A stretch of DNA of 64,000 bases, taken from Cryobacterium inferilacus. GTDB taxonomy: Bacteria > Actinomycetota > Actinomycetes > Actinomycetales > Microbacteriaceae. The notes beneath the pieces were generated by a model. That model had not been told where the DNA came from. It made no database searches and was given only the letters and a program-made list of their open reading frames with translations. Position 1 is the first letter of the stretch; every line of letters begins with the position of its first letter. The stretch covers positions 124,001-188,000 of the forward strand of contig NZ_JAIEUL010000002.1 in NCBI RefSeq assembly GCF_019599185.1. The letters run 5' to 3'. This document shows positions 20,582 through 28,469 of this stretch, in pieces. A program made the translations under genes and the position numbers.

Positions 20582-21616
20582 GTGTACCCCACCCTTTTCA
20601 AGCTCGTCCTCACCCGGATCGATCCCGAGCAGGCCCACCACCTGGCCTTCGAGGTCATCCGGTGGCTGCCTCGGCTCGGCCTGGGTCCCGCCCTGCACAG
20701 GTTCACCAGACCACGCACAGCGATCGGTGTTGATGCCCTCGGGCTGCACTTCGATTCCCCGTTCGGTGTGGCCGCCGGATTCGATAAGGACGGACACGCC
20801 GTCATCGGTCTGGGCCGCCTGGGCTTCGGGCACGTCGAGGTGGGCACTCTCACCGCCGTCGCACAGCCGGGAAACCCGAAGCCACGCCTGTTCCGCCTGA
20901 TCCCTGACCGTGCGGTGATCAACCGGATGGGCTTCAACAACTCCGGCGCTCTCGCGGCCGTCGAGCGGCTGACCCGGGTGCGCGCCACCCGCGGGCGCCC
21001 GGTCCTCGGCATCAACATCGGCAAGAGCCGGGTCACTGCCGTCGAGGATGCCACGGCCGATTACCTGGTGAGTGCCGCGGCCCTCGCCCCGATCGCCGAC
21101 TACCTCGTGGTGAACGTGAGTTCTCCCAATACGCCCGGCCTGCGCGGACTGCAGGAACTCGACCAGCTCGCGCCGCTGCTTCGTGCCGTCAAGGACACCG
21201 CGGGAGCCACGCCGCTGCTGGTCAAGATCGCCCCCGACCTCTCCGACGACGAGGTCACCCGGATCGCGGGGCTGGTGGTGGAGCTCGGCCTGGACGGCAT
21301 CATCGCCACGAACACGACCATCAGTCGCGACGGCCTCGCCACCGACCCCGCCGTTGTCGCCGCGGCCGGGGCCGGCGGTCTCTCCGGCGCCCCGCTGAAC
21401 GTCCGTTCGCTGGCCGTGCTGCGCCTCATTCGCCAGAGCGTGCCGGCCGAGCTGTGCGTCATCTCCGTCGGCGGCGTCGAAACCGCCGAGCAGGTCGCCG
21501 AGCGTCTTGCCGCAGGGGCCACGCTGGTGCAGGGCTACACCGGGTTCCTCTATCGCGGCCCGCTCTGGGCGCGGCAGATCAACCGCGGACTCGACACGCT
21601 CCTCGCGCGCCGCTGA
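20582..21616 (+). CDS. pyrD: Dihydroorotate dehydrogenase (quinone), class 2 PyrD
   Basis: Membrane-associated FMN enzyme oxidising dihydroorotate to orotate with quinone in pyrimidine synthesis. 344 residues, GTG start six bases after nrdR. The N-terminal helical extension (PTLFKLVLTRIDPEQAHHLAFEVIRW) marks the class 2, membrane-bound form. FMN/catalytic motifs: FGVAAGFDKDG, NRMGFNNSGA, VNVSSPNTPGLRGLQ (catalytic Ser of class 2), IATNTTISR and ISVGGVETAEQVAERLAAGATLVQGYTGF. It shares direction with nrdR and is convergent with the App1 gene. Confidence 0.95.
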   Translation: MYPTLFKLVLTRIDPEQAHHLAFEVIRWLPRLGLGPALHRFTRPRTAIGVDALGLHFDSPFGVAAGFDKDGHAVIGLGRLGFGHVEVGTLTAVAQPGNPKPRLFRLIPDRAVINRMGFNNSGALAAVERLTRVRATRGRPVLGINIGKSRVTAVEDATADYLVSAAALAPIADYLVVNVSSPNTPGLRGLQELDQLAPLLRAVKDTAGATPLLVKIAPDLSDDEVTRIAGLVVELGLDGIIATNTTISRDGLATDPAVVAAAGAGGLSGAPLNVRSLAVLRLIRQSVPAELCVISVGGVETAEQVAERLAAGATLVQGYTGFLYRGPLWARQINRGLDTLLARR

Positions 21617-21658
21617 CGCGGCGCGGACCCGGTCGGACCCGGACCCGGTCGGGCGCGA

Positions 21659-22774
21659 TCAGGCCGGGTCGACGCTGCCGGGCAGACCGGGGTCAACGAT
21701 CAGACCCAGATCCGCCAACTGTTCGGCGAGACTCGCACCGTCAGGGCCGTACACCCAGAGGGAATCGCGTTTGGTGTCCGCCGCGTCCTTCGGCCGGCGT
21801 CCGGCCAGAACAGCCTCGCTGGGCGAGAGCCGGCGGATGGCGACGGCCGCGACAGAATCCGGGAACTCCTGTTGGAAGTCGCTGTAAATGGCCTCATCGT
21901 GCTGGCCGTCGTCCCCGATCAGGATCCACTTCATCTCCGGGAACTCCTGGGCAAGACGGCGCAGGTTGTCGTGCTTGTGCTCGCGGCCGCTCCGGAACAG
22001 ACGATCGTGGGTGGGGCCCCAGTCGGTGAGCAGGAGAGCGCCGGCCGGGTACAGGTTGCGCGACAGGAACCGACTGAGCGTCGGTGCCACATTCCAGGCC
22101 CCCGTGGACAGGTAGATCACCGGCGACCCCGGTGTGGCGTCGGCGAGCCGGTCGAGTAGCACGGCCATGCCGGGCGTGGGCACGCGGGCATGCTCGTCCA
22201 GAACGAAGGTGTTCCAGGCCGCGAGCATCGGCCGGGGGAGCGTGGTGACCATGACGGTGTCGTCGACATCGGAGATGATGCCGCGCCGAACATCGGGCGC
22301 GACAACGAACACGGGCGCCTCCACCGACGCGGACGCCTCGGTGTGCAGGCGAGCGGTGTGCCAGCCAGGCTCTAGGTTGACCTGCATGACGGTGTCGACC
22401 ACACCACCGCGGTCGGCCTGGACGCGGTGGGCGGTGCCACCGATCTCGATCGTCACGGTGACATCGTTCACGGGCACGCTGGTGAAACTGCGCCAGCCAC
22501 GGATGCCGGCCTCACGTGCTGCGACGCGCCGTTTGGTGCGCCCGCCCACCTTCACCGGCTTGGCCAGCAGAACCCGGCAGAGTACGCGCACCCGCTCGGG
22601 GGTGCCGTAGCCGGTGTATGGGATGACGACGGGCAGATGGCCGCGCCGGCGGGCGAACTTCTCCCGTTTGTCGTGCAGCCAGTCCTCGATCCGGGCGGCG
22701 CGATGAATCATGCGTGCAGGGTTCAGCGGAGCTGCGGCCGTGGCGGGGAACTTAGACACACCCCAGTCTCTCAT
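21659..22774 (-). CDS. App1-type phosphatidate phosphatase domain protein
   Basis: About 371 residues from ATG 22774 (a GTG five codons later is an alternative; a longer upstream frame is Arg/Pro-rich and unlikely). The C-terminal domain has the HAD-like DXDXT/V motif as GIISDVDDTVMVTTLP, which is the App1 catalytic signature, then VIYLSTGAWNVAPTLSRFL and HKHDNLRRLAQEFPEMKWILIGDDGQHDEAIYSDF. By family, it is a candidate phosphatidate phosphatase; yeast App1 acts on phosphatidic acid at actin patches, whereas bacterial substrates are not established. The N-terminal half is a beta-rich module unique to the bacterial form. It is divergent from tetR with about 150 bp between. Confidence 0.85.
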   Translation of the reverse strand: MRDWGVSKFPATAAAPLNPARMIHRAARIEDWLHDKREKFARRRGHLPVVIPYTGYGTPERVRVLCRVLLAKPVKVGGRTKRRVAAREAGIRGWRSFTSVPVNDVTVTIEIGGTAHRVQADRGGVVDTVMQVNLEPGWHTARLHTEASASVEAPVFVVAPDVRRGIISDVDDTVMVTTLPRPMLAAWNTFVLDEHARVPTPGMAVLLDRLADATPGSPVIYLSTGAWNVAPTLSRFLSRNLYPAGALLLTDWGPTHDRLFRSGREHKHDNLRRLAQEFPEMKWILIGDDGQHDEAIYSDFQQEFPDSVAAVAIRRLSPSEAVLAGRRPKDAADTKRDSLWVYGPDGASLAEQLADLGLIVDPGLPGSVDPA

Positions 22775-22896
22775 GCGCGCGGGCGGTACCCGCCCGCGCG
22801 CCGCCGTCCGGTCGGCCTGTCGCGACCCTCCCGGGTCTGGCCTTCGCGCTCCGTTTGGGGGGCGCGTTCCTGCGCGTGGCGGAGACTGCGGGCCCG

Positions 22897-22902
22897 TAGG
22901 AT
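22897..22902 (+). promoter_or_regulatory. Predicted -10 box (TAGGAT) for tetR gene
   Basis: TAGGAT is 25 bases before the GTG of the TetR gene and eight bases before an ATG that opens an overlapping 8-codon frame (22911-22937). A clear -35 is lacking. It places the 5' end just before the strong AAGGAGGA ribosome site at 22917-22924. Confidence 0.4.
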
Positions 22903-22927
22903 TGTGACGTATGTTCAAGGAGGACAC

Positions 22928-23587
22928 GTGGCTCTGATCGACCTATTCGGTGAAGACTCGCTCGCACAAGGACGGCAGGTTCGAACCGAGCCCATTCAGC
23001 AGCGAAGCGCCGCGCGCTTGAGCGCGCTGCTCGATGCGGCTGCCGAGGTCGTTGACGAGGTCGGGTTCGACCGGATCACCACCGCCATGGTCGCCGAACG
23101 CGCGGGCGCATCCATCGGCACCGTCTACCGGTACTACCCCGACCGGGTCGCCGTGCTGGAGGGCCTGCGCGAACGAGCGGTGCTGCGCTTCCGCCAGCGG
23201 GTCGCCGACAATCTCAAGGCCGCCAAGCCGGAGTCCTGGTGGGAAGCGGTGGATTGCGGCATCACCGCCTTCGTCGAGCTCTACCGCGCCGAGCCTGGAT
23301 TCCGCATCCTGCACTTCGCCGACCGGGAACGCGCCCAGACCAGCACGCCGGGCGAACAGGACTCTGGATTCTTCGCCAACCAGATCGCCGCCGTCCTGTC
23401 AGAGGAATTCGGGCTCTCCGGCGGAGACGACCTGATCTTCCGTCTGGAGGTCGCGGTGGAGATGGCAGATTCGCTGCTGTCCCGGGCGTTCACCTGGAAC
23501 AGCCAGGGCGACGAGCGTTTCATCGCCGAGTGCCGGCGCATCATGCACGACTACCTCACCGGGTTCTACGGTCCTGACGCGGGCTGA
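22928..23587 (+). CDS. TetR-family transcriptional regulator
   Basis: 219 residues from GTG 22928, chosen because AAGGAGGA is immediately upstream. The N-terminal TetR DNA-binding domain spans about residues 22-68, with the recognition helix region ITTAMVAERAGASIGTVYRYYPDRVAVLEGL. The C-terminal ligand-binding region (about 75-219) is helical, with a WWEAVDCGITAFVELYRAEPGFRILHF stretch, resembling actinobacterial TetR proteins with a TetR_C domain. Likely represses itself, the divergent App1 gene or the downstream ABC importer, but no operator dyad is evident. Target and ligand unknown. Confidence 0.88.
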   Translation: MALIDLFGEDSLAQGRQVRTEPIQQRSAARLSALLDAAAEVVDEVGFDRITTAMVAERAGASIGTVYRYYPDRVAVLEGLRERAVLRFRQRVADNLKAAKPESWWEAVDCGITAFVELYRAEPGFRILHFADRERAQTSTPGEQDSGFFANQIAAVLSEEFGLSGGDDLIFRLEVAVEMADSLLSRAFTWNSQGDERFIAECRRIMHDYLTGFYGPDAG

Positions 23588-23710
23588 TTTTTTTCCACCC
23601 GGAGCGGCAATCCGCTTTGGTTCTGGCTCCGAACAGTGATTGGCTGGTCATCCGCACTTGCCGCCCTGGGGTGAGTGGGTGTATCGCCCGCTTCGAGGAT
23701 TGAGCCAGCC

Positions 23711-24565
23711 ATGATCGAGTTCCATTCCGTGAGCAAACGATTCCCCGACGGCACTCTCGCCGTCGCGGACTTCAGCCTCGTGCTGCCCTCGCACCAGACC
23801 ACGGTGCTGGTGGGCTCATCGGGGTCGGGCAAGACCACGCTGCTGCGCATGATCAATCGCATGGTCGATCCCACCAGCGGATCGATCGAGATCGACGGCG
23901 AGGACATCGCCACCTTGCCGCCGGTGAAACTGCGCCGCGGCATCGGCTACGTCATGCAGAACTCCGGGCTTCTGCCGCATCGCACCGTGGTCGACAACGT
24001 CGCGACAGTGCCGCTGCTGCGCGGCACCCCCAAGCGTCAGGCCAGGCAGGATGCGCTGGCCCTGCTGGACACCGTGGGCCTGGACCGCAGCCTGGCCACC
24101 CGGTACCCCAGCCAGCTCTCCGGCGGCCAGCAGCAGCGCGTGGGCGTGGCCAGGGGACTGGCCGTGAACCCGAACATCCTGCTCATGGACGAACCGTTCG
24201 GCGCCGTCGACCCGATCGTGCGTGCCGAGCTGCAGCAGGAGCTGGTGCGTCTGCAGGACGAACTCGACAAGACCGTCGTCTTCGTCACCCACGACATCGA
24301 GGAGGCCTTCCTCCTCGGCGATCAGATCGTCATCCTGCGGGAGGGCGGCCTGATCGCCCAGGTCGGCTCGCCGGCCGAGCTGCTGGCCAACCCCGCAGAC
24401 GACTTCGTTGCCAGCTTCGTGGGCGCGGACCGGGGGCGCAGGGCCCTGCACCTCGAGCGCCACGGCGACGAGGACGTCGTGGTCGACAGCGACGGGCGCC
24501 TCGCCGGCGTCCTCGACCCCAGTCGCCGCCCGGCTGCCCCCGCCGGGCCAGAGAGCGCCCGATGA
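23711..24565 (+). CDS. proV: Quaternary-amine (betaine/choline-type) ABC transporter ATP-binding protein
   Basis: ATPase of an osmoprotectant importer (ProU/OpuC class). 284 residues from ATG 23711. Walker A GSSGSGKTTLL, Q-loop YVMQNSGLLPH, signature LSGGQQQRVGVARGL, Walker B ILLMDEPFGAVD and H-loop VTHDIEEAF are all present. The FGAVDPIVR and AELQQELVRLQ pattern is typical of glycine betaine ATPases. After residue 240 there is only a short tail, so the regulatory CBS tandem of classical OpuA/OpuC ATPases is missing. Overlaps the next gene by ATGA; first gene of a four-gene operon. Confidence 0.92.
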   Translation: MIEFHSVSKRFPDGTLAVADFSLVLPSHQTTVLVGSSGSGKTTLLRMINRMVDPTSGSIEIDGEDIATLPPVKLRRGIGYVMQNSGLLPHRTVVDNVATVPLLRGTPKRQARQDALALLDTVGLDRSLATRYPSQLSGGQQQRVGVARGLAVNPNILLMDEPFGAVDPIVRAELQQELVRLQDELDKTVVFVTHDIEEAFLLGDQIVILREGGLIAQVGSPAELLANPADDFVASFVGADRGRRALHLERHGDEDVVVDSDGRLAGVLDPSRRPAAPAGPESAR

Positions 24566-25239
24566 CCTGGGTGCTGGCCAACCTCGGCCTGATCTGGGCT
24601 CGAACCCTTGACCACGTGGTGCTCAGCCTGCCGCCGATCCTGCTCTGCTTCGTGATCGCGGTTCCCCTCGGCTGGCTGGCCCGCCGTTACCGGGTGAGCC
24701 GCGGCATCATCCTCACCGGCGCCGGTCTCCTCTACGCCGTCCCGTCGCTGCCGCTGATCTTCGTGCTCCCCGCCGTGATCGGCACCAGCCTGCTCTCCCC
24801 GCTGAACGTGATCATCGCCCTCACCCTGTACGGCATCGCGTTGATGGTGCGGGTCGTGTCCGACGGCCTCGATTCGGTGGATGCCGACGTGCGCCAGTCC
24901 GCCTCAGCGATGGGGTATTCCACCTGGTCGCGGTTCTGGCAGGTGGAGCTTCCGCTGGCCGGACCGGTGCTCCTGGCCGGCATGCGGGTGGTGGCGGTGA
25001 GCACCGTGAGCCTGGTCACCGTCGGCGCGGTGATCGGGGTGCAGAGCCTGGGTTCACTGTTCACCGACGGCTTCCAGCGCGGCATCCAAGCCGAGATCGT
25101 CGCCGGGCTCGTCGCCACCGTGGCCCTGGCACTCCTGTTCGACGGCGCACTCGTGCTCGCGGGCCGGATGCTGATGCCCTGGACGCGACGAGTGACGACC
25201 GCCAAGCCGAGTGTGCCCGTGGAGGTGAGCGCCGCATGA
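24562..25239 (+). CDS. proW: Quaternary-amine ABC transporter permease 1
   Basis: 225-residue integral-membrane permease with about six hydrophobic segments. The EAA-like coupling loop is QSASAMGYSTWSRFWQVELPLAGPVLLAGMRVV, and the betaine-permease pattern TGAGLLYAVPSLPLIFVLP is present. It forms the membrane channel with the second permease encoded directly downstream. ATG overlaps the preceding stop and its own stop overlaps the next start by ATGA, so the three membrane-complex genes are translationally coupled. Confidence 0.92.
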   Translation: MTWVLANLGLIWARTLDHVVLSLPPILLCFVIAVPLGWLARRYRVSRGIILTGAGLLYAVPSLPLIFVLPAVIGTSLLSPLNVIIALTLYGIALMVRVVSDGLDSVDADVRQSASAMGYSTWSRFWQVELPLAGPVLLAGMRVVAVSTVSLVTVGAVIGVQSLGSLFTDGFQRGIQAEIVAGLVATVALALLFDGALVLAGRMLMPWTRRVTTAKPSVPVEVSAA

Positions 25240-25949
25240 ACCTGTTCGCCAGCGCCATCGACTGGATCCTCGACCCCGCCAACTACGTCGGTCTGAACGC
25301 GATTCCACTCCGGATCGGACAGCACCTCGTCTTCTCCCTGGTCACCGTGGTCATCGCCTCGGTGATCGCGATCCCACTGGGCTACCTGATCGGCCACACC
25401 GGCCGGGGCCGCGGCCTCGCGGTGACGACGTCTGGCGGGCTCCGCGCCATCCCCACGCTCGGCCTGCTCACGCTCGTCGCCCTCTGGGTGGGCATCGGCG
25501 TCGTCGCCCCGTACGTGGCGCTCACCGTGCTCGCGATCCCGCCCATCCTGGCCGGTGCATACACCGGATTCGAAGCCATCGACCGGCGCACCGTCGACGC
25601 CGCCCGCGCGGTGGGGATGAGCGAGCTGCAGATCGTGCGCAAGGTCGAGGTTCCCCTTGGCCTGCCGCTGCTGATCGGCGGCCTGCGGTCTGCCACCCTC
25701 CAGGTGGTCGCCACGGCGACCCTCGCGGCCTATGTGGCCGACATCGGCCTGGGCCGTTACCTGTTTTCAGGGTTGAAGACTCGTGACTATGCGGAGATGC
25801 TGGGCGGGTCGATACTCGTGATCCTGCTGGCTTTGGCGCTGGAGGGAATCTTCGCGCTGATCCAGCGGTTTGTTGTACCGCGGGGCGTCTCAGGACGTCT
25901 CGCCAGCACCCCAACGACTCGCACCGGCAGCCCCGCGGCCGCCCGGTGA
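25236..25949 (+). CDS. proW: Quaternary-amine ABC transporter permease 2
   Basis: 237-residue second permease subunit, homologous to the one before it. Six hydrophobic segments; the conserved stretch SGGLRAIPTLGLLTLVALWVG matches the AIP(T/S)L pattern of OpuC/ProW permeases, and the coupling loop is DAARAVGMSELQIVRKVEVPLGLPLLIGGLRSATLQVVATATLAAYV. Having two separate permease genes rather than one indicates the OpuC/YehWXYZ arrangement. The stop is 41 bases before the substrate-binding protein start. Confidence 0.92.
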   Translation: MNLFASAIDWILDPANYVGLNAIPLRIGQHLVFSLVTVVIASVIAIPLGYLIGHTGRGRGLAVTTSGGLRAIPTLGLLTLVALWVGIGVVAPYVALTVLAIPPILAGAYTGFEAIDRRTVDAARAVGMSELQIVRKVEVPLGLPLLIGGLRSATLQVVATATLAAYVADIGLGRYLFSGLKTRDYAEMLGGSILVILLALALEGIFALIQRFVVPRGVSGRLASTPTTRTGSPAAAR

Positions 25950-25990
25950 CACATCTACCGAATCATCGGTACCTGAGGAAGGACAACAGC

Positions 25991-26914
25991 ATGTTCACAC
26001 ACACACGAGGCCGGCTCGCGCTTGTCAGCGCGGTCGCGGTTGGGGCTGTCGTAGCCCTTGCAGGGTGCGCGTCCGGAGATCCGCTGGACGAGGGAACCAG
26101 TGCGGAAGGATCCGAAACTCTCGTCGTCGGATCCCAGGACTACTACTCCAACGAGATCATCGCGGAAATCTACGCCCAGGCCCTGGAGAACGGCGGCTTC
26201 ACGGTCGAGCGCCAGTTCCGGATCGGCCAGCGCGAGGCCTACCTGCCCGAGATAGAGTCTGGCTCCATCGACGTCTTCCCCGAGTACACCGGCAGCCTGC
26301 TGCAGGCACTGGATGCCGACGCACCCGGTGGCACCGCAGACGAGGTCTACTCGGCCCTCGAGGCCGCCCTGCCCGCCGAACTGAGCGTGTTGGACCGGGC
26401 AGAGGCCAGCGATCAGAACTCCTGGACCGTCACCCAGGCCTTCGCCGACACCTACGGCCTCACCGACATCGCCTCGCTCACCGAGGTGACCGAACCGATC
26501 ACCGTCGGTGGCAACTCCGAACTGGAAACCCGTCCGTACGGGCCGACCGCGCTCAAGGAGACCTACGGCATCGAGATCGCCGGCTTCACCCCGGTCGAGG
26601 ACAGCGGCGGACCGCTGACGGTCAAGGCGCTGGTGGACAACAAGATCCAGTTGGCGAACATCTACACCGCTGACCCCAACATCGCCTCGAACGACCTCAT
26701 CGCCCTCGAGGACCCCGACGGCCTGTTCCTGCCAGACAACGTCGTGCCGGTGGTCTCCGACAAGGTCGACGACTCGGCCGCCGAGATCCTCAACGAGGTC
26801 AGCGCCGCCCTGGGCGCCGACACCCTCGTGGCGCTGAACGCGCAGAGTGTGAACGACCAGGCCGCCGCAGACACCATCGCGACCGACTGGCTCACGGAGC
26901 AGGGCCTGATCTAG
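25991..26914 (+). CDS. proX: Quaternary-amine-binding lipoprotein of ABC importer
   Basis: Extracytoplasmic solute-binding protein, anchored by lipid. 307 residues from ATG 25991, preceded by GAGGAAGGACAAC. A basic n-region and hydrophobic core lead to the lipobox LAGC with lipidated Cys26 (substrate for Lgt and the LspA in this window). The mature domain has VVGSQDYYSNEIIAEIYAQALENGGFTVE, REAYLPEIESGSIDVFPEYTGSLLQAL and the C-terminal LNEVSAALGADTLVALNAQSVNDQAAADTIATDWL, matching OpuAC/OsmF-type betaine, carnitine or choline binders. Precise ligand unknown. A strong hairpin terminates the operon. Confidence 0.92.
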   Translation: MFTHTRGRLALVSAVAVGAVVALAGCASGDPLDEGTSAEGSETLVVGSQDYYSNEIIAEIYAQALENGGFTVERQFRIGQREAYLPEIESGSIDVFPEYTGSLLQALDADAPGGTADEVYSALEAALPAELSVLDRAEASDQNSWTVTQAFADTYGLTDIASLTEVTEPITVGGNSELETRPYGPTALKETYGIEIAGFTPVEDSGGPLTVKALVDNKIQLANIYTADPNIASNDLIALEDPDGLFLPDNVVPVVSDKVDDSAAEILNEVSAALGADTLVALNAQSVNDQAAADTIATDWLTEQGLI

Positions 26915-26956
26915 GTTCCCTGCGCAGCGGTTTCAGAGTCGGTTCTCCGGCTCGGC

Positions 26957-26988
26957 CGAATGGCCCCGTCAGCAGACGGGGCCATTCG
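26957..26988. terminator. Perfect 14-bp stem, bidirectional terminator between proX and the M56 gene
   Basis: CGAATGGCCCCGTC (26957-26970), loop AGCA, GACGGGGCCATTCG (26975-26988). Perfect arms, very GC-rich, in the interval between two convergent genes. There is no T-run in either direction, as usual for actinobacterial hairpin terminators. Confidence 0.75.
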
Positions 26989-27023
26989 TGTGTCCGCGCC
27001 TCGGTTCGCCTGGTCGAACGCGG

Positions 27024-27980
27024 CTACCGCGTCGTGACCAGCAGAGCGAGGGGGAGGAGGAATAGGACGGCGGTGGCCGAGAGCACCGCGGTGCGCCCGA
27101 TCGGTCCGAGCCCTGGGATGTCGCCCAGCAGCCGACTCACCCGAGGGCCCACCAGGTCGGCAGAGGACGTGTAGTCCAGGCCGCCGGCCACCGCCGCAGG
27201 GGACTGGGTGCCCGCGACCTCGTCCAGGTGCGCCGTGCCCACCAGGGCGATCGCCTGGGCCAGGGTCCGGTCATCGATCTCGAGCCTGGCCTGGTCGTCC
27301 GCCATCATCTCGACCAGGAGCGCAACGGCGTTCTCGGCCCGGTTGGCGATCGGGAACCAGCGCAGGGCACTGTGCCAGGACTTGAACGCCAGGAGCACCA
27401 GGTGATGCTGCTGGCGCAGGTGCGCACGCTCGTGCGCCACCACGCCGCGCAGCTGGTCGGCATCCAGCAGGCTCAGCAGCCCCCTGGACAGCACCGTTGC
27501 CGACCGGGTGCCGCCCGGCAGGCAGTAGGCGATCGGGGCGGCGTGGTCGATCACCCTGGTGCCCTCGGTGTCGAACGGCAACGGGTCGCTGAGCAGCCCG
27601 ATCAGGGTGTGGTGGCGGCGGCGCTGACGTTCAGCCCGGATGAACGTCGCGCTGAGGTTCAGAAGCAGGTGCGCGGTGAGGATCAGCGCCAGGCAGAGCG
27701 CCATCACCCCGGTCAGCGTGGCTCCGGCCGGGAGCGTGCCCGCGGCGACGTGACCGGTGAGGGCGGCCACGGCGGCCACCGGCGTGGCGCCGAACGGAAT
27801 GAGACCGAAGACCAGCAGGGAACCGATCATCGAGACGCCACCGGCCAGGGCGATCGACTGCCACAACGCCAGGGCCAGCCCGGGCGCGCGCGGTGGCCAG
27901 GCGGCGCCGGCGAGCAGGATGGGAATGGGCCAGGCCAGAAGGACGGCCAGGATCATCAGGGCCAGTGCGGTGCTGAGCAT
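27024..27980 (-). CDS. M56/BlaR1-type membrane metallopeptidase lacking an extracellular sensor domain
   Basis: Zinc membrane peptidase, 318 residues. Several hydrophobic helices (about 5-28, 36-62, 66-110) precede the cytoplasmic zincin-like domain with HERAH at residues 183-187 (VVAHERAHLRQQHHLVLL) and a distal Glu region VALLVEMMADDQARLE that would supply the third ligand. One last helix is at about 297-315. It lacks the penicillin-binding sensor of BlaR1/MecR1. Paired with the BlaI-type gene immediately upstream; by analogy it may cleave or inactivate that repressor, but the signal is unknown. The start ATG follows GGCGGAG. Confidence 0.87.
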   Translation of the reverse strand: MLSTALALMILAVLLAWPIPILLAGAAWPPRAPGLALALWQSIALAGGVSMIGSLLVFGLIPFGATPVAAVAALTGHVAAGTLPAGATLTGVMALCLALILTAHLLLNLSATFIRAERQRRRHHTLIGLLSDPLPFDTEGTRVIDHAAPIAYCLPGGTRSATVLSRGLLSLLDADQLRGVVAHERAHLRQQHHLVLLAFKSWHSALRWFPIANRAENAVALLVEMMADDQARLEIDDRTLAQAIALVGTAHLDEVAGTQSPAAVAGGLDYTSSADLVGPRVSRLLGDIPGLGPIGRTAVLSATAVLFLLPLALLVTTR

Positions 27981-28033
27981 ACGGCGCTACTCCGCCCGCA
28001 GAACAGGGCTCGCGCGGCGAGTGGACGCCGTCG

Positions 28034-28414
28034 TCATTCCGAGGACGGGCCGATGCTGGCCAGGAGTGCGCGCAGGGTCTCGGCCTCCTGCGGGCTGACG
28101 TTGCCGATGAAGCGCGCCAGTGTGGCCGTGCGGTCGCTCGTTGTGCCCAGGACCTCGTGCATGAGTTCTGCGGTGTGCTGGGCCCTTGAGCTGACCGCGC
28201 TGTAGCCGTGCGGCCGGATCTCGCGGTCCCTGGTGACGAAGCCCTTGTTCTCCAGCCGGGACAAGACGGTGAGGACCGTCGTCGTTGCGAGAGGTTTTGC
28301 GGCCGTCGATTGAGGGTCTACCAGGGCATCGCGGAGTTCGTTTGCGGTCAGAGGACGATCTGCGGACCAGAGCAGGTCCATCAACAGTCTCTCCAAAACG
28401 CCCAAACTTCCCAT
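28034..28414 (-). CDS. blaI: BlaI/MecI/CopY-family winged-helix repressor
   Basis: 126-residue DNA-binding repressor. The N-terminal winged helix reads SLGVLERLLMDLLWSADRPLTANELRDAL and then TTVLTVLSRLENKGFVTRDREIRPHGYSAV, a hallmark of the family. The C-terminal dimerisation helices contain LMHEVLGTTSDRTATLARFIGNVSPQEAETLRALL. The ATG has no ribosome site; TAAAGT lies seven bases upstream, implying a leaderless mRNA. Two perfect BlaI-type dyads lie between this gene and cydA. It heads an operon with the M56 peptidase, 53 bp apart. The symbol is by family; there is no evidence for beta-lactam response. Confidence 0.9.
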   Translation of the reverse strand: MGSLGVLERLLMDLLWSADRPLTANELRDALVDPQSTAAKPLATTTVLTVLSRLENKGFVTRDREIRPHGYSAVSSRAQHTAELMHEVLGTTSDRTATLARFIGNVSPQEAETLRALLASIGPSSE

Positions 28415-28421
28415 ACGGAAA

Positions 28422-28427
28422 ACTTTA
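28422..28427 (-). promoter_or_regulatory. Leaderless -10 box (TAAAGT) for blaI
   Basis: On the minus strand TAAAGT occupies 28427-28422, and seven bases follow before the blaI ATG. With a 17-bp spacer the -35 position would fall on the inner end of operator 1, so BlaI binding there would block its own promoter. Confidence 0.45.
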
Positions 28428-28444
28428 TCAAGCGATTCGTCTTT

Positions 28445-28461
28445 TTCTACCGTGCGTAGAA
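28445..28461. promoter_or_regulatory. BlaI-type operator 1 (TTCTAC-N5-GTAGAA)
   Basis: TTCTACCGTGCGTAGAA: two perfect six-base arms with a five-base centre. It overlaps the probable cydA -10 box TAGAAT (28457-28462). Perfect dyads of this TAC-N5-GTA form fit binding by a BlaI dimer, by family analogy. Confidence 0.75.
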
Positions 28462-28462
28462 T
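28457..28462 (+). promoter_or_regulatory. Predicted -10 box (TAGAAT) for cydABDC
   Basis: TAGAAT straddles the right edge of operator 1; the predicted start of transcription falls just before or inside operator 2, giving a leader of about 35 bases with the GGAGG site at 28496-28500. No convincing -35 is present, which would suit a regulated promoter. Confidence 0.5.
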
Positions 28463-28469
28463 AGTAGTC

